DNA of 64,000 nucleotides. It comes from Bacillota bacterium. Lineage in GTDB: Bacteria > Bacillota > Clostridia > Acetivibrionales > Acetivibrionaceae. Location: NCBI GenBank assembly GCA_023398495.1, contig JAEWSG010000206.1:1-64000 (forward strand), given 5' to 3'. A program made the position numbers and the translations under genes. Positions 16,419 to 24,563 of the stretch are shown in pieces (position 1 is the stretch's first letter; every line of letters starts with the position of its first letter). Below the pieces are notes generated by a model. That model worked only from the letters and a program-made list of their open reading frames with translations. It was not told where the DNA came from and ran no database searches.

Positions 16419-17366
16419 ATGATAGAAATTGAAAAGCCTAGGATAGAATGTGTGATTTCGAGTGAAGATAACACTTATGGCAAATTTGTAGTTGAGCCTT
16501 TAGAGCGTGGATATGGAATTACCCTCGGTAATTCATTAAGAAGAATTTTACTTTCATCTTTACCTGGAATAGCCGTAACTTCAATCAAAGTAGATGGTGT
16601 ATTACATGAGTTCTCAACTATACCTGGTGTAGTTGAAGATGTAACAGAGATTATTCTTAATGTAAAAGGTTTGTCCTTGGATCTTCATGGAGATGGACCA
16701 AAAGTTGTGTATATTGATGCTGACGGTGAAGGAGTAGTAACTGCTGCAGATATAAAAGCGGATGCAGAAGTGGAAATCTTAAATCCTGATCACAAAATTG
16801 CAACTTTAAGCGGAGACCACAAGCTTTATATGGAGTTAACGCTCGATAGAGGACGTGGCTATGTTTCGGCAGAAAAGAATAAGCATCCTGGACAACCGAT
16901 AGGTGTTATACCTGTTGACTCAATTTATACTCCGGTAACTAAAGTCAACTATAATGTTGAAAATACCCGTGTCGGTCAGGTTACAGACTATGACAAATTG
17001 ACACTTGAGGTATGGACTAACGGAAGTATTAAAGCAGATGAGGCAATAAGTCTTGGTGCTAAGATAATGAGTGAACACTTAAACCTGTTCATTGATTTGT
17101 CTGACAATGCAAAGAATGCTGAAATCATGGTAGAGAAAGAAGAGACTAAAAAGGAAAAAGTTCTTGAAATGACAATTGAAGAACTTGACTTGTCTGTTAG
17201 ATCATATAACTGCTTGAAGAGAGCAGGTATCAATACTGTTGAAGATCTTACAAACAGGACTGAAGAAGATATGATGAAAGTTCGTAATCTTGGAAGAAAG
17301 TCCTTAGAAGAAGTTTTCAACAAATTGAAAGCTTTGGGTTTGTCATTAGCCCCAAGTGAAGATTAA
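16419..17366 (+). CDS. rpoA: RNA polymerase alpha subunit
   Basis: 315 residues. The N-terminal assembly domain has FVVEPLERGYGITLGNSLRRILLSSLPG, and the C-terminal UP-element/activator domain has IEELDLSVRSYNCLKRAGINTVEDLTNRTEEDMMKVRNLGRKSLEEV. ATG at 16419 fits AAAAGGAGGG better than the TTG three bases earlier. A 197-nt spacer precedes it with no sure promoter. Confidence 0.97.
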   Translation: MIEIEKPRIECVISSEDNTYGKFVVEPLERGYGITLGNSLRRILLSSLPGIAVTSIKVDGVLHEFSTIPGVVEDVTEIILNVKGLSLDLHGDGPKVVYIDADGEGVVTAADIKADAEVEILNPDHKIATLSGDHKLYMELTLDRGRGYVSAEKNKHPGQPIGVIPVDSIYTPVTKVNYNVENTRVGQVTDYDKLTLEVWTNGSIKADEAISLGAKIMSEHLNLFIDLSDNAKNAEIMVEKEETKKEKVLEMTIEELDLSVRSYNCLKRAGINTVEDLTNRTEEDMMKVRNLGRKSLEEVFNKLKALGLSLAPSED

Positions 17367-17521
17367 CCATATGTTCCGTAAGTCAGCTTGTATTTAATAT
17401 ATGGTGAATAGAACATATAAAGTGCACATTTGACATTATAAATTGTTTATTAAAATAATGTTGAAGGCACTGTGTGGAAAAAATTTTAGCCAACAAGATT
17501 TGGTGTAAAGGAGGTATAAGA

Positions 17522-18046
17522 ATGCCGGCACAAAGAAAATTAGGACGTGCTACAGACCAAAGAAAAGCTATGCTTAAAGGTCTGGTGTCGTCTCTCTTTG
17601 AGAATGGTAAAATTGAAACTACCGAGGCAAGAGCCAAGGAAGTTAAAAATATTGCTGAAAAGCTTATTGCGTTAGCTGTTAAGGAATGCGATAATACAAC
17701 ATCGAAGCAAGTCAAAGTCAGTGCTGTTAAGTTAGATCCAAAAGGTGAAAAAATAACTAACAAGGTTACATCCAGAAATGGAAAAACTTATTTCGTTAAT
17801 GAGAGGGAAATCAAAACAGATATGAAAGCTGTTGATAATCCTTCAAGACTTAGTGCAAGAAGAAGAGCTATGAATTGGTTCTATAAAATAAAAGACACTG
17901 AAGGTAAGACAATAAGTCTGACAAATAAGCTTTTCGACGAGATTGCTCCTAAATATAAGGACAAAAACGGTGGATATACTAGAATTTATAAAGTAGGTCC
18001 AAGAAAAGGCGATGGAGCAGAAGTTGTAATACTAGAGTTTGTATAA
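17522..18046 (+). CDS. rplQ: 50S ribosomal protein L17, long form
   Basis: Start MPAQRKLGRATDQRKAMLKGLVSSLFENGKIETT follows AAAGGAGG. The classic end FDEIAPKYKDKNGGYTRIYKVGPRKGDGAEVVILEFV is retained, but about 50 extra residues (from roughly 65 to 115, including TSRNGKTYFVNEREIKTDM) are inserted compared with 120-residue L17, a variant known in some clostridia. Last gene of the superoperon. Confidence 0.95.
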   Translation: MPAQRKLGRATDQRKAMLKGLVSSLFENGKIETTEARAKEVKNIAEKLIALAVKECDNTTSKQVKVSAVKLDPKGEKITNKVTSRNGKTYFVNEREIKTDMKAVDNPSRLSARRRAMNWFYKIKDTEGKTISLTNKLFDEIAPKYKDKNGGYTRIYKVGPRKGDGAEVVILEFV

Positions 18047-18060
18047 GCAAATGACTTTGA

Positions 18061-18097
18061 GGATTAGGTGGATGTGTTTTCCACTCTAATCCTTTTT
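18061..18097 (+). terminator. terminator of the ribosomal-protein superoperon
   Basis: GGATTAG-GTGGA pairs with TCCAC-TCTAATCC, and TTTTT follows. It lies 14 bases after the rplQ stop. Confidence 0.9.
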
Positions 18098-18154
18098 AGT
18101 TTATGGATAAATAAGTATGAGTACATAAACAATGCCAGAGAACTAATGCCTCGT

Positions 18155-18192
18155 AACAGAATTAATTTCTAGAGTATACGAGGCACAAACAG
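18155..18192. repeat. family E repeat, copy 1
   Basis: AACAGA...TTTCTAGAG...GGCACAAACA is shared in order and spacing with 26634-26673. In this copy GCCTCGT (18148-18154) and ACGAGGC (18178-18184) also form a 7-bp inverted repeat around the TTTCTAGAG core. Confidence 0.5.
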
Positions 18193-18267
18193 ATGAAGTC
18201 CAATTTTAACATTATGAAAAATTAGAAATTTGTAATGTTAAAAAGCACTAAGAAGCGGGTAATGAAT

Positions 18268-19116
18268 ATGAACAGTCATAATATAGGATTTGAGAACGTA
18301 GAATATAAATATACAAATCATGACAAAATTGAAAATCTACCAGCTGTATCAGGCTTGAGCATAGAAGTTGAACAGGGACAGTTTGTTGTTGTTGTCGGAC
18401 CAAACGGCTCGGGTAAGTCAACTTTTGCAAGGCTGATTAATGGATTAATTTTTCCAACTGCTGGTGCTGTTTACATTGGTAGCTTTAATACAGCAGACGA
18501 AGAGTATATATGGAATATAAGGCAATTAGTAGGAATGGTGTTTCAGAACCCTGATAATCAACTGGTTGCTACATCGGTGGAAGAAGATGTTGCTTTTGGA
18601 CCCGAAAATATTGGACTACCATCTGCTAAGATAAGACTAAGGGTTGAAGCAGCATTAAAAGCAGTAGGTATGTCTGAGTATAAAAAATCTCCTCCTCACA
18701 AACTTTCAGGTGGTCAGAAACAGAGGATAGCTATTGCCGGAATACTTGCAATGAAACCAAAGTGCATTATACTTGATGAAGCAACTTCAATGCTTGATCC
18801 TGCAGGAAGAAGAGAAGTTCTGGAAGTTTTGAAAAAAATGAATATTGAAGAAAAGATAACGGTTATACATATTACTCATCATATGAATGAGGCAGAATAC
18901 GGCAATAGAGTAATAGTTATTGATAAAGGCAGAGTTGTTAAAGATGGTACTCCTAATGAGGTTTTTTCAAATGTCGACGAGATAAAACACCTTGGCCTTG
19001 ATGTGCCTCCAGTCACCGAACTTTTATATATGTTAAATAAGGAAGGATTTGATTTGCCGCTAAATATTATTGAGGTAGACAAGGCAGCAGAGAAAATCAT
19101 AGGATTAATGAAGTAA
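18268..19116 (+). CDS. ecfA1: energy-coupling factor ATPase EcfA1
   Basis: ATPase of the group II ECF vitamin/metal uptake module. Walker A GPNGSGKST, Q-loop FQNPDNQLV, signature LSGGQKQRI, Walker B CIILDEATSMLD, and His-switch ITHHM are complete. The ATG at 18268 is favoured because AGAAGCGGG lies eight bases upstream; 18262 or 18235 cannot be excluded. In most clostridia ecfA1 is followed at once by ecfA2 and ecfT; here a reverse-strand gene intervenes. Confidence 0.93.
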   Translation: MNSHNIGFENVEYKYTNHDKIENLPAVSGLSIEVEQGQFVVVVGPNGSGKSTFARLINGLIFPTAGAVYIGSFNTADEEYIWNIRQLVGMVFQNPDNQLVATSVEEDVAFGPENIGLPSAKIRLRVEAALKAVGMSEYKKSPPHKLSGGQKQRIAIAGILAMKPKCIILDEATSMLDPAGRREVLEVLKKMNIEEKITVIHITHHMNEAEYGNRVIVIDKGRVVKDGTPNEVFSNVDEIKHLGLDVPPVTELLYMLNKEGFDLPLNIIEVDKAAEKIIGLMK

Positions 19117-19126
19117 GGTACGACTA

Positions 19127-19187
19127 AAATATAAGTTCTTACTCTGGATAACAAAAAAACTTGATTTAATAATGTTTACAAAAATAC
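19127..19187. repeat. family C repeat, copy 1
   Basis: AATATAAGTTC...CTCTGGATAAC...AAAACTTGATTTAATAATGTTT is shared with 56981 and 61092 (about 60 bases each). It follows the ecfA1 stop and abuts a family A copy. Confidence 0.7.
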
Positions 19188-19242
19188 AATATCACGAAAA
19201 TCAAATTATCCAATGTATAATCATTTTCGTGATTTATATAGC
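19188..19242. repeat. family A palindromic repeat, left copy
   Basis: 55 bases, differing at only two positions from 19986-20040, same orientation. Arms ATCACGAAAAT and ATTTTCGTGAT are perfect 11-bp inverted repeats. Confidence 0.85.
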
Positions 19243-19294
19243 AACACTATTTTACACAGGTGGAATAACTTTCAGATAGTTCACAGCTAATAAA

Positions 19295-19897
19295 TTACGC
19301 GGGTCTGTTTGAAATAATGCTCTTTAGTATCCAATAGCCGGCGTCTTTGTTGATTACTTCGCAGTTCCCATATATGGATTCAAGTTTGTCAAAAGCAGAT
19401 TTGGCACCTTGTTTTTTCTGGATAACCAGATATATTGCTCCATTAGTGTTTAAGTAGTTTATACTTTGCTCAAAGAGCGGATATATAACTTTTTTACCGG
19501 TCCTTATTGGAGGGTTACTCACAATAACATCGAAAGGTCCTGTTACATTTGTGAAGCCATCACTTTGCAGTACCTGTGCATTAGTGGTGGAATTGAGCTT
19601 TATGTTTCGGTTTGTAAGGTCTACAGCTCTTTCATTGATATCAATCATAGTTACCTTAGTTGACGGAAATAAATTGGCTAAGGATATACCAATTGCTCCA
19701 TAACCGCAACCAATATCGAGTATTTCCCCGCTAATTTGAGAAATAGAATTAATAAGGAGATCACTTCCGAAATCTACTCGCTTTTTTGAAAATACTCCCG
19801 CATCAGTTATGAATTCAAGTTCAATATCTTTAAACTTGTAGCTTATTTTATTTTCATCGTGTGACGCACTTGGTGTTTGTGAGTAATAGTGTTCCAT
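19295..19897 (-). CDS. RsmC-like SAM-dependent methyltransferase
   Basis: 200-residue class I methyltransferase with the single MTS domain related to RsmC/YbxB (16S rRNA guanine N2 methylation). Motif I ILDIGCGYGAIGISLA (about residues 59-74), acidic loop MIDINERAVDL, and the catalytic NPPI motif (VSNPPIRTGK) are visible. AGGAGGAATAACTT precedes the ATG. It runs against the ecf genes and sits precisely between two direct family A repeats, so it appears inserted or the flanks were invaded. The exact substrate is unproven. Confidence 0.88.
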   Translation of the reverse strand: MEHYYSQTPSASHDENKISYKFKDIELEFITDAGVFSKKRVDFGSDLLINSISQISGEILDIGCGYGAIGISLANLFPSTKVTMIDINERAVDLTNRNIKLNSTTNAQVLQSDGFTNVTGPFDVIVSNPPIRTGKKVIYPLFEQSINYLNTNGAIYLVIQKKQGAKSAFDKLESIYGNCEVINKDAGYWILKSIISNRPA

Positions 19898-19933
19898 AAG
19901 TTATTCCTCCGACCATAAAAGTAGTCAATTTTA

Positions 19934-19975
19934 TATATATTGAACGCGATAAAGATTCTACATCGCGCTTCAATT
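19934..19975 (-). repeat. family B repeat, copy 1
   Basis: On the minus strand it reads TTGAAGCGCGATG...TTTATCGCGTTCAATATA, matching 22072-22110 on the plus strand. CGCGAT/ATCGCG arms form a small hairpin. Confidence 0.6.
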
Positions 19976-19985
19976 TCCTTATTAT

Positions 19986-20040
19986 AATATCACGAAAATC
20001 AAATTTTCCGATGTATAATCATTTTCGTGATTTATATAGC
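19986..20040. repeat. family A palindromic repeat, right copy
   Basis: Direct repeat of 19188-19242 with 53 of 55 positions identical, lying upstream of the start of the methyltransferase gene. Confidence 0.85.
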
Positions 20041-20133
20041 TTACTCTTCGATAAGATTATAGCATAATATAGTGCCTAAATTAAATGGTGTTTACAATTA
20101 TTAATAACCTTTTTTGACAAATGGTATTCAGAC

Positions 20134-20162
20134 TTGAAGTAGTGAGCTAAAAAGTGTATAAA
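20134..20162 (+). promoter_or_regulatory. predicted promoter of ecfA2-ecfT
   Basis: TTGAAG (20134-20139), 17-base spacer, TATAAA (20157-20162). A separate promoter here makes sense because the opposed methyltransferase gene breaks cotranscription with ecfA1. Confidence 0.6.
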
Positions 20163-20244
20163 TATTATTGTGTGTTGCAAGTATAAACTGACTTAAAGAG
20201 GATGACAGTATTAAAAATATAGGATAGAATTAAGCGGAGGCAAA

Positions 20245-21090
20245 ATGTCAGTAAAAGTAGAAAACCTTTCATATACTTATATGAAGGGGACACCCTTTGA
20301 AAAAAAAGCACTTGATAATATAAATATTGATATTTCTGATGGTGAGTTTTTGGGTATTATAGGTCATACCGGCTCTGGCAAGTCGACACTTGTCCAACAC
20401 CTGAACGGACTTTTGAAGCCAACAGAAGGCAGAATATATTTAAATGATGTTGATATATCCGATAAAAACACAAAAGAGCTTAGAAATCAAGTTGGAATAG
20501 TATTTCAGTATCCTGAACATCAACTATTCGAAGAAACGGTTTTTAAGGACGTGGCCTTTGGCTTAGAGAAAAGAGGACTTTCAAAGGCGGAAATTGAAGT
20601 AAAAGTTTATAAGGCTATACAAACTGTGGGACTTACCGATAAAATTTCCATGAAATCTCCCTTTGAGTTATCGGGAGGTCAAAAAAGAAAGGTTGCCATT
20701 GCAGGCGTATTAGTTCTTAAACCTAAAATACTTGTACTTGATGAGCCAACAGCCGGACTTGATCCAAGAGGCAGAGATGATATTTACCAGCTGATTACCA
20801 ATTTGCAGAAGAATTCAGGAATTACTGTAATACTTGTATCACATAGTATGGAGGATGTAGCGAGACTTGTAAACAGAGTGATAGTTATGAATATGGGCAC
20901 GGTAGAAATGGATGGAGTTCCTTCAGAAATTTTTCAATATTCGCAGAGACTTGAGCAAATAGGTTTATCGGTACCTCAGATAACACATTTGATGAAAAAG
21001 ATTAAAGGTTATTTTCCTGATATTAATGAGAATATTTATACCGTTGATCAGGCAAAAGATGAAATTATGAAGTATTTAAGGAAGCAATAA
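20245..21090 (+). CDS. ecfA2: energy-coupling factor ATPase EcfA2
   Basis: Second ATPase of the ECF module, 281 residues. Walker A GHTGSGKST, FQYPEHQLFEETV Q-loop region, signature LSGGQKRKV, and Walker B ILVLDEPTAGLDPRG are intact; the C-terminal extension with IGLSVPQITHLMKKI is typical of EcfA2. Ribosome site GCGGAGG. ecfT starts 12 bases after its stop. Confidence 0.95.
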   Translation: MSVKVENLSYTYMKGTPFEKKALDNINIDISDGEFLGIIGHTGSGKSTLVQHLNGLLKPTEGRIYLNDVDISDKNTKELRNQVGIVFQYPEHQLFEETVFKDVAFGLEKRGLSKAEIEVKVYKAIQTVGLTDKISMKSPFELSGGQKRKVAIAGVLVLKPKILVLDEPTAGLDPRGRDDIYQLITNLQKNSGITVILVSHSMEDVARLVNRVIVMNMGTVEMDGVPSEIFQYSQRLEQIGLSVPQITHLMKKIKGYFPDINENIYTVDQAKDEIMKYLRKQ

Positions 21091-21102
21091 GGTGGCAAAA
21101 CA

Positions 21103-21897
21103 ATGATTAAAGATATAACATTGGGCCAGTACTTCCCAGGAGAATCCATTATTCATAGGACAGATCCGAGAGTTAAAATTGTATTGGCAATAGTTTTAAT
21201 GGTTACAATTCTGACAATTGAATCTTATGCAGCTTTTTTGCTTTTTGCTGGTTTTAGTTTTGCAGCTGTTGGTCTGTCGAAAATACCGGTCAAGTATGCT
21301 TTGAAAGGGTTAAAACCTTTGTTGTTTATAGTTGCTTTTGCTGCTGTAATAAACATCTTTTTTACTCCAGGTACACCAATTTTTAAGTTCAAATATATTA
21401 GTATAACGGCTGAGGGGCTGGATCTGGCAGCAAAGATGGTATTAAGGTTGTCTCTCCTTGTCATAAGTACCTCCTTGATGACCTTGACGACAACACCAAT
21501 AGCTCTTACCGACGGAATAGAGAGACTTTTTGAACCTTTAAAACGAGTAAAAATTCCGGTGCATGAATTTGCAATGATGATGACAATTGCACTCAGGTTT
21601 ATACCTACCTTGCTGGAGGAAACAGACAAGATTATGAAAGCTCAGGCTTCAAGGGGAGCTGACTTTGATTCGGGAAATATGATACAGAGAGCGAAAAGCT
21701 TTATCCCCATACTGGTACCACTTTTTATAAGTGCCTTCAGGAGAGCTGACGAGTTGGCAGATGCAATGAACGCAAGGTGCTACAGGGGGGGAGTCGGAAG
21801 AACCAGGATGAATGAATTAAGTTTTTCAAAAAGTGATGTATTGGTCTCTTCAGTGGTCCTGATATTTGAATTACTTATAATTATTCTTCATCTGTAG
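21103..21897 (+). CDS. ecfT: energy-coupling factor transmembrane protein EcfT
   Basis: 264-residue membrane scaffold linking the ATPases to substrate-binding S components. N-terminal GQYFPGESIIHRTDPRVKI, several hydrophobic helices, and the two coupling-helix signatures with arginine (KAQASRGADF and NARCYRGG) identify it. It forms an operon with ecfA2. No S component gene lies in the window, consistent with a shared group II module. Confidence 0.95.
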   Translation: MIKDITLGQYFPGESIIHRTDPRVKIVLAIVLMVTILTIESYAAFLLFAGFSFAAVGLSKIPVKYALKGLKPLLFIVAFAAVINIFFTPGTPIFKFKYISITAEGLDLAAKMVLRLSLLVISTSLMTLTTTPIALTDGIERLFEPLKRVKIPVHEFAMMMTIALRFIPTLLEETDKIMKAQASRGADFDSGNMIQRAKSFIPILVPLFISAFRRADELADAMNARCYRGGVGRTRMNELSFSKSDVLVSSVVLIFELLIIILHL

Positions 21898-22015
21898 AAT
21901 ACTGGAATTTTCACTTAAATAATGTGCACTCCAGCTTCCGTTGCGGTATGTACAAGACACAAATTTGCCTGTATAATTGTCTATGTACTTAAAAATAGAT
22001 GAAGGTTAAAAACAA

Positions 22016-22050
22016 TATAAATCGTGAAAATGATTTTACAAAATTAATTT
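22016..22050 (-). repeat. decayed family A half-copy
   Basis: TATAAATCGTGAAAATGATTTTAC resembles the inverted family A sequence (TATAAATCACGAAAATGATTATAC), but the opposite arm is lost. A similar half-copy is at 39088-39120. Confidence 0.4.
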
Positions 22051-22071
22051 TTAGGATAATAAATCAAGGGA

Positions 22072-22110
22072 ATTTGAAGCACGATGTTAAATTTTTATCG
22101 CGTTCAATAT
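22072..22110 (+). repeat. family B repeat, copy 2
   Basis: TTTGAAGCACGATG...TTTATCGCGTTCAATAT matches the minus strand of 19934-19975. The two inverted copies bracket ecfA2-ecfT. This copy lies about 30 bases ahead of the glcK start. Confidence 0.6.
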
Positions 22111-22142
22111 AATAATTAATAAAAATCTAAGGGAGGATAGTT

Positions 22143-23090
22143 ATGTATTACGTAGGGATTGATTTAGGTGGAACAAATATTGCGGCCGGTCTGGTAAATG
22201 AAGAAGGAAAAATAGTTTATCAGGAGAGCATTCCAACCTACAGGGAGAGGCATTATACTGAGATTGTAAAGGATATGGCTGATCTGACTTTGCGAGTAAT
22301 TAAAGGAGCAGGAGTAAGTATAGATGAAGTGAAAAATATCGGAATAGGAAGCCCCGGTACTCCAAACTGTGATGAGGGTATACTTGTTTTCAGCGGAAAC
22401 CTCAACTTCAGGAATGTTCCATTAAGGGCAGAAATGCAAAAGTACATCAATCTGCCTGTTTTGTTGGATAATGATGCAAACTGTGCTGCACTTGCGGAAG
22501 GTGTTGCAGGAAGTGCAAAGGGGGCAAAGCATTCTGTTACCATTACACTCGGAACAGGAATTGGTGGAGGAGTAATAATAGACGGTAAAATTTACAGCGG
22601 GTTTAACTTTGCAGGATCTGAACTAGGACATTCAGTCATAATTTGTGATGGTGAGCAATGTACTTGTGGAAGAAGAGGATGTTGGGAAACATATGCATCA
22701 GCTACTGCTTTAATCAGGCAAACAAAAAAGGCGGCTGAAGAGAATCCTCAATCTTTAATCAATAAACTTATTGATGGAGATTATTCCAGAATCGACGCAA
22801 AGACAGCTTTTGATGCGGCAAAACAAGGTGATGAAGTTGGAGATAAAGTTGTCAAACAGTATATAAAATATATAGCTGAAGGTCTTATAAATGTTATAAA
22901 TACCTTTATGCCGGAAGTAGTTGTAATTGGAGGCGGAATATGCAAAGAGGGTGAATATCTTCTTAAACCATTGAGAGAAATGGTCAGTGCCGGCGTTTTC
23001 AGCAGGGAGGAAATACCACAAACACAGATAAAAACTGCATTGATGGGAAATGATGCAGGAGTTATTGGAGCAGCCATGTTAGGTAAATAA
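22143..23090 (+). CDS. glcK: ROK-family glucokinase
   Basis: Phosphorylates glucose (or a related sugar) with ATP, 315 residues. ATP phosphate-binding motif DLGGTNIAAGLV at the N-terminus, catalytic aspartate in LLDNDANCAALAEG, GTGIGGGVIIDG, and the ROK zinc motif CTCGRRGCWETYAS (about residues 176-190). AAGGGAGG precedes ATG. It lies 17 bases before truA, an unusual guest in the ecfT-truA-rplM neighbourhood. Exact sugar specificity is not certain. Confidence 0.9.
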   Translation: MYYVGIDLGGTNIAAGLVNEEGKIVYQESIPTYRERHYTEIVKDMADLTLRVIKGAGVSIDEVKNIGIGSPGTPNCDEGILVFSGNLNFRNVPLRAEMQKYINLPVLLDNDANCAALAEGVAGSAKGAKHSVTITLGTGIGGGVIIDGKIYSGFNFAGSELGHSVIICDGEQCTCGRRGCWETYASATALIRQTKKAAEENPQSLINKLIDGDYSRIDAKTAFDAAKQGDEVGDKVVKQYIKYIAEGLINVINTFMPEVVVIGGGICKEGEYLLKPLREMVSAGVFSREEIPQTQIKTALMGNDAGVIGAAMLGK

Positions 23091-23107
23091 GGGATAGTGT
23101 AAAGAAA

Positions 23108-23845
23108 ATGAAAAATGTAAAATTGACAATTGAGTATGATGGGACAAATTATCATGGATGGCAGAGACAGTCAAATGCACAAACAGTTCAGGAAATGATT
23201 GAAAAAGCTATAAGAGGATTAACTGGAGAGCAAATAACAATAAACGGTTCAAGCAGGACGGACCATGGGGTACATGCCTATGGACAGGTTGCAAACTTTT
23301 TTACTCAATCCAATATTCCTCATGACAGGTTTTCATATGCTTTAAATAGGATGCTTCCGGAAGATATTGTAATAAGAAGTTCAGAGGAAGTAAGCATGGA
23401 TTTTCATGCCAGGTATTGTTCCAAGGGAAAGAAATACAGATATTTGATTTATAATTCAAATTTTCCATCAGCAATATTCAGAAACAGATCCTATCATGTG
23501 TCTTATGATTTAAATATGGATAATATGAAAATGGCACTTCCTTTTTTTAAAGGCACACATGACTTTTCAGCGTTTAAGGCAACGGGAAGCAGTGTGAAAA
23601 CATCAGTGAGGACTATTTATGATGCAAACCTGACAAGGGTGGACGACAACATATGGTTTGAAGTATCTGGTGATGGATTTTTGTATAACATGGTAAGAAT
23701 TATGGCAGGAACTTTGGTTGACGTCGGAATGGGAAGAATAAAGGCAGAAGAAATTCCATGCATTATAAAGAGCCTTGACAGAAAAAAGGCTGGAAGGACA
23801 GCACCACCTCAAGGATTATACCTTGTAGAAGTATATTATGAATAA
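23108..23845 (+). CDS. truA: tRNA pseudouridine(38-40) synthase
   Basis: 245 residues. Isomerises uridines 38-40 in tRNA anticodon stems. The catalytic aspartate is in SSRTDHGVHAYGQVANF (near residue 53), and YDGTNYHGWQRQ opens the protein; DFSAFKATGSSVKTSVRTI and GDGFLYNMVRIMAGTLVDVG complete the family pattern. The ribosome site is weak (AAAGAAA), so coupling to glcK is likely. Confidence 0.95.
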   Translation: MKNVKLTIEYDGTNYHGWQRQSNAQTVQEMIEKAIRGLTGEQITINGSSRTDHGVHAYGQVANFFTQSNIPHDRFSYALNRMLPEDIVIRSSEEVSMDFHARYCSKGKKYRYLIYNSNFPSAIFRNRSYHVSYDLNMDNMKMALPFFKGTHDFSAFKATGSSVKTSVRTIYDANLTRVDDNIWFEVSGDGFLYNMVRIMAGTLVDVGMGRIKAEEIPCIIKSLDRKKAGRTAPPQGLYLVEVYYE

Positions 23846-23983
23846 TGTATAAATTGAATTTATAGAGTTTCTTGAGGAACTATAAAAAAGTGAAATGAAA
23901 GACGATTATAAGAGAGTATAGGTTAAATAAGGGCAAAAAAGCAAAGGAAATAAAAGATAAATTAAAAAAACAATAAAATACAC

Positions 23984-24012
23984 TTGACACTATATTGGGT
24001 CTGTATTAAAAT
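23984..24012 (+). promoter_or_regulatory. sigma-A promoter of rplM-rpsI
   Basis: Consensus TTGACA (23984-23989), 17-base spacer, TAAAAT (24007-24012). The roughly 90-nt leader contains GGTTCA/TGAACT complementarity around 24032-24053, compatible with an L13-type leader, but identity is not proven. Confidence 0.8.
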
Positions 24013-24107
24013 AATTAAGTGTCGAAAATTTGGTTCACTAAACACTGAACTAAAAGTTTATTATTATAAATATTTTTTATGATTGTTTTAAGGAGGTTCG
24101 GATTAGA

Positions 24108-24539
24108 ATGAAGACTTTTATGGCAAAAGACCATGAAGTTCAAAGAAAGTGGTATATTGTTGACGCCGAAGGTAAACCACTTGGAAGATTGGCTAGCGAA
24201 GTTGCAAAGATTTTAAGAGGAAAGAACAAGCCTGAATATACTCCACATGTTGATACTGGTGATCATGTAATAGTATTGAATGCAGAGAAGGTTGTTCTCA
24301 CAGGAAATAAGTTGGAACAGAAGATGTACAGACACCATTCACTTTATCCCGGAGGATTGAAGGAAATCAAGTACAGAATTTTTATGCAGGATAAACCTGA
24401 AAGAGCTGTTGAACTAGCTATTAAAGGTATGCTTCCACATAATAGTCTTGGAAGAGCAATGTTTAGGAAGCTTAAAGTATACAAAGGCACTGAACATGAA
24501 CATCAGGCTCAAAAACCTGAAAAACTCGAAATATTATAA
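24108..24539 (+). CDS. rplM: 50S ribosomal protein L13
   Basis: L13, 143 residues, early 23S rRNA assembly protein. RKWYIVDAEGKPLGRLASEVAKILRGKNKPEYTPHVDTGDHVIVLNAEK and the C-terminal GMLPHNSLGRAMFRKLKVYKGTEHEHQAQ are diagnostic. AAGGAGG precedes the ATG, and the gene has its own strong promoter. Confidence 0.97.
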   Translation: MKTFMAKDHEVQRKWYIVDAEGKPLGRLASEVAKILRGKNKPEYTPHVDTGDHVIVLNAEKVVLTGNKLEQKMYRHHSLYPGGLKEIKYRIFMQDKPERAVELAIKGMLPHNSLGRAMFRKLKVYKGTEHEHQAQKPEKLEIL

Positions 24540-24563
24540 TTGAGGAAGGAGGAGTAGAATTTT

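Larger units (their letters stand above)
19898..20244. other. intergenic block with repeats A and B and the ecfA2 promoter
   Basis: No gene. It holds a family B hairpin (19934-19975), the right family A copy (19986-20040) and a promoter (20134-20162). The region 20041-20133 shows nothing recognisable. Confidence 0.6.
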
